A DNA stretch of 64,000 nucleotides from Burkholderiaceae bacterium. Its GTDB lineage: Bacteria; Pseudomonadota; Gammaproteobacteria; Burkholderiales; Burkholderiaceae_C. The stretch's first letter is position 1, and each line of letters begins with the position of its first letter. Positions 63,732-64,000 of this stretch are shown piece after piece. The translations under genes were made by a program, and so were the position numbers. The stretch lies in contig JACKLM010000005.1 of the NCBI GenBank assembly GCA_024235895.1, positions 186,001 to 250,000 on the forward strand. The letters are read 5' to 3'. The notes under the pieces are model-generated. The model worked only from the letters and a program-made list of their open reading frames with translations, was not told the DNA's origin and did no database searches.

Positions 63732-64000
63732 ATGCCCAGGCACCCGCATCCTGCCCGCCGCCGCGGCGTCGCGATGCTCGGCGCGACGCTCGTCGCCGGC
63801 CTGGTGCCGGAGCCTCGCGCTCGGGCAGGCGGCCACGCGCCGCGGCCATGAAGCGCAGAAATTACCCCGACGTGCTGGAGGTGAACGTGCGCGCCGCCGG
63901 GGCCGGCACCTACGACTTCGACGTGACGGTGTCCTCGCCCTACGACACGCCGCAGCGCTATGCCGATGCATTTCGCGTCGTGGGGCCGGACGGCGCGGTC
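63732..64000 (+). pseudogene. Exported protein of unknown function, frame-disrupted and cut by the window end
   Basis: ATG 63732 follows GAGGAGGCCCGA and begins a signal peptide (RRRGVAMLGATLVAGLVP) that stops at TGA 63848–63850. The continuation seems to be SLALGQAATRRGHEAQK in a second frame, then YPDVLEVNVRAAGAGTYDFD and TVSSPYDTPQRYADAFRVVG in a third, open to the window end. Two indels near 63810 and 63867 would join them. The mature part has no recognised domain; the DVTVSSPYDTPQRYADAFRV stretch suggests a small periplasmic protein. Alternatively the coding start is ATG 63848. Confidence 0.55.

Overview
The window comes from a high-GC betaproteobacterium of the Burkholderiales type. This is inferred from gene content and order: a Neisseria/Burkholderiales-style aceE–aceF–lpdA operon whose E3 carries a lipoyl domain, map–glnD beside purL, class I polyhydroxyalkanoate (PHA) genes with a phasin, a HiPIP and a DUF2788 protein. 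No rRNA, tRNA or CRISPR array was seen. Most long open frames on the strand opposite a gene are GC-driven shadows and were left out.

Layout. 1–8.1 kb: phasin gene (cut by the window edge) with a clear promoter and paired operators, then a deacetylase-like hydrolase, nitroreductase, 2-hydroxyacid dehydrogenase, MarR regulator, ClC chloride transporter, MscS channel and RmuC. 8.2–19.2 kb: a glutaredoxin-like protein, FolD and a PAS sensor kinase/FixJ-type regulator pair, divergent from the pyruvate dehydrogenase operon. 19.2–25.8 kb: HiPIP, Nudix, maiA–pgeF and phaC–phaB, with related palindromic elements in the two tail-to-tail gaps. 25.8–36.1 kb: map–glnD–mnmH–DUF2189–DUF2788 reading left, and purL reading right.

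36.4–46.1 kb is the most unusual intact part. Four tightly spaced leftward genes encode a fatty-acyl ligase, a 2-hydroxyacyl-CoA-lyase-like ThDP enzyme, a second PHA-synthase-like protein and an acyl-carrier-protein–GNAT fusion. A fifth follows after a 194-bp gap: an N-acyl-amino-acid-synthase (FeeM)-like enzyme fused to a PilZ domain with both c-di-GMP motifs. Its 3' end overlaps a convergent gene for a stand-alone MshEN-like (also c-di-GMP-binding) protein. This suggests an acyl-lipid pathway gated by c-di-GMP. The function is inference.

46.3–54.2 kb: an RHH/PIN toxin–antitoxin pair, an HtrA protease, and an acetyl-CoA-synthetase-like / 2-oxoacid dehydrogenase E1α / E1β / E2 / ACP cluster. 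In that cluster the E2 gene changes frame several times and the ACP gene is cut by an IS1380-family element. 54.2–64 kb is a decayed accessory region: a second element (IS1634 family) splits a RelE/ParE-like toxin gene and can be removed on paper to restore it exactly; GGGTCAGG/CCTGACCC palindromes recur; and the EamA transporter, the IS1380 transposase and the last, partial gene carry frameshifts. Whether these indels are real decay or sequence error cannot be settled from the sequence alone.
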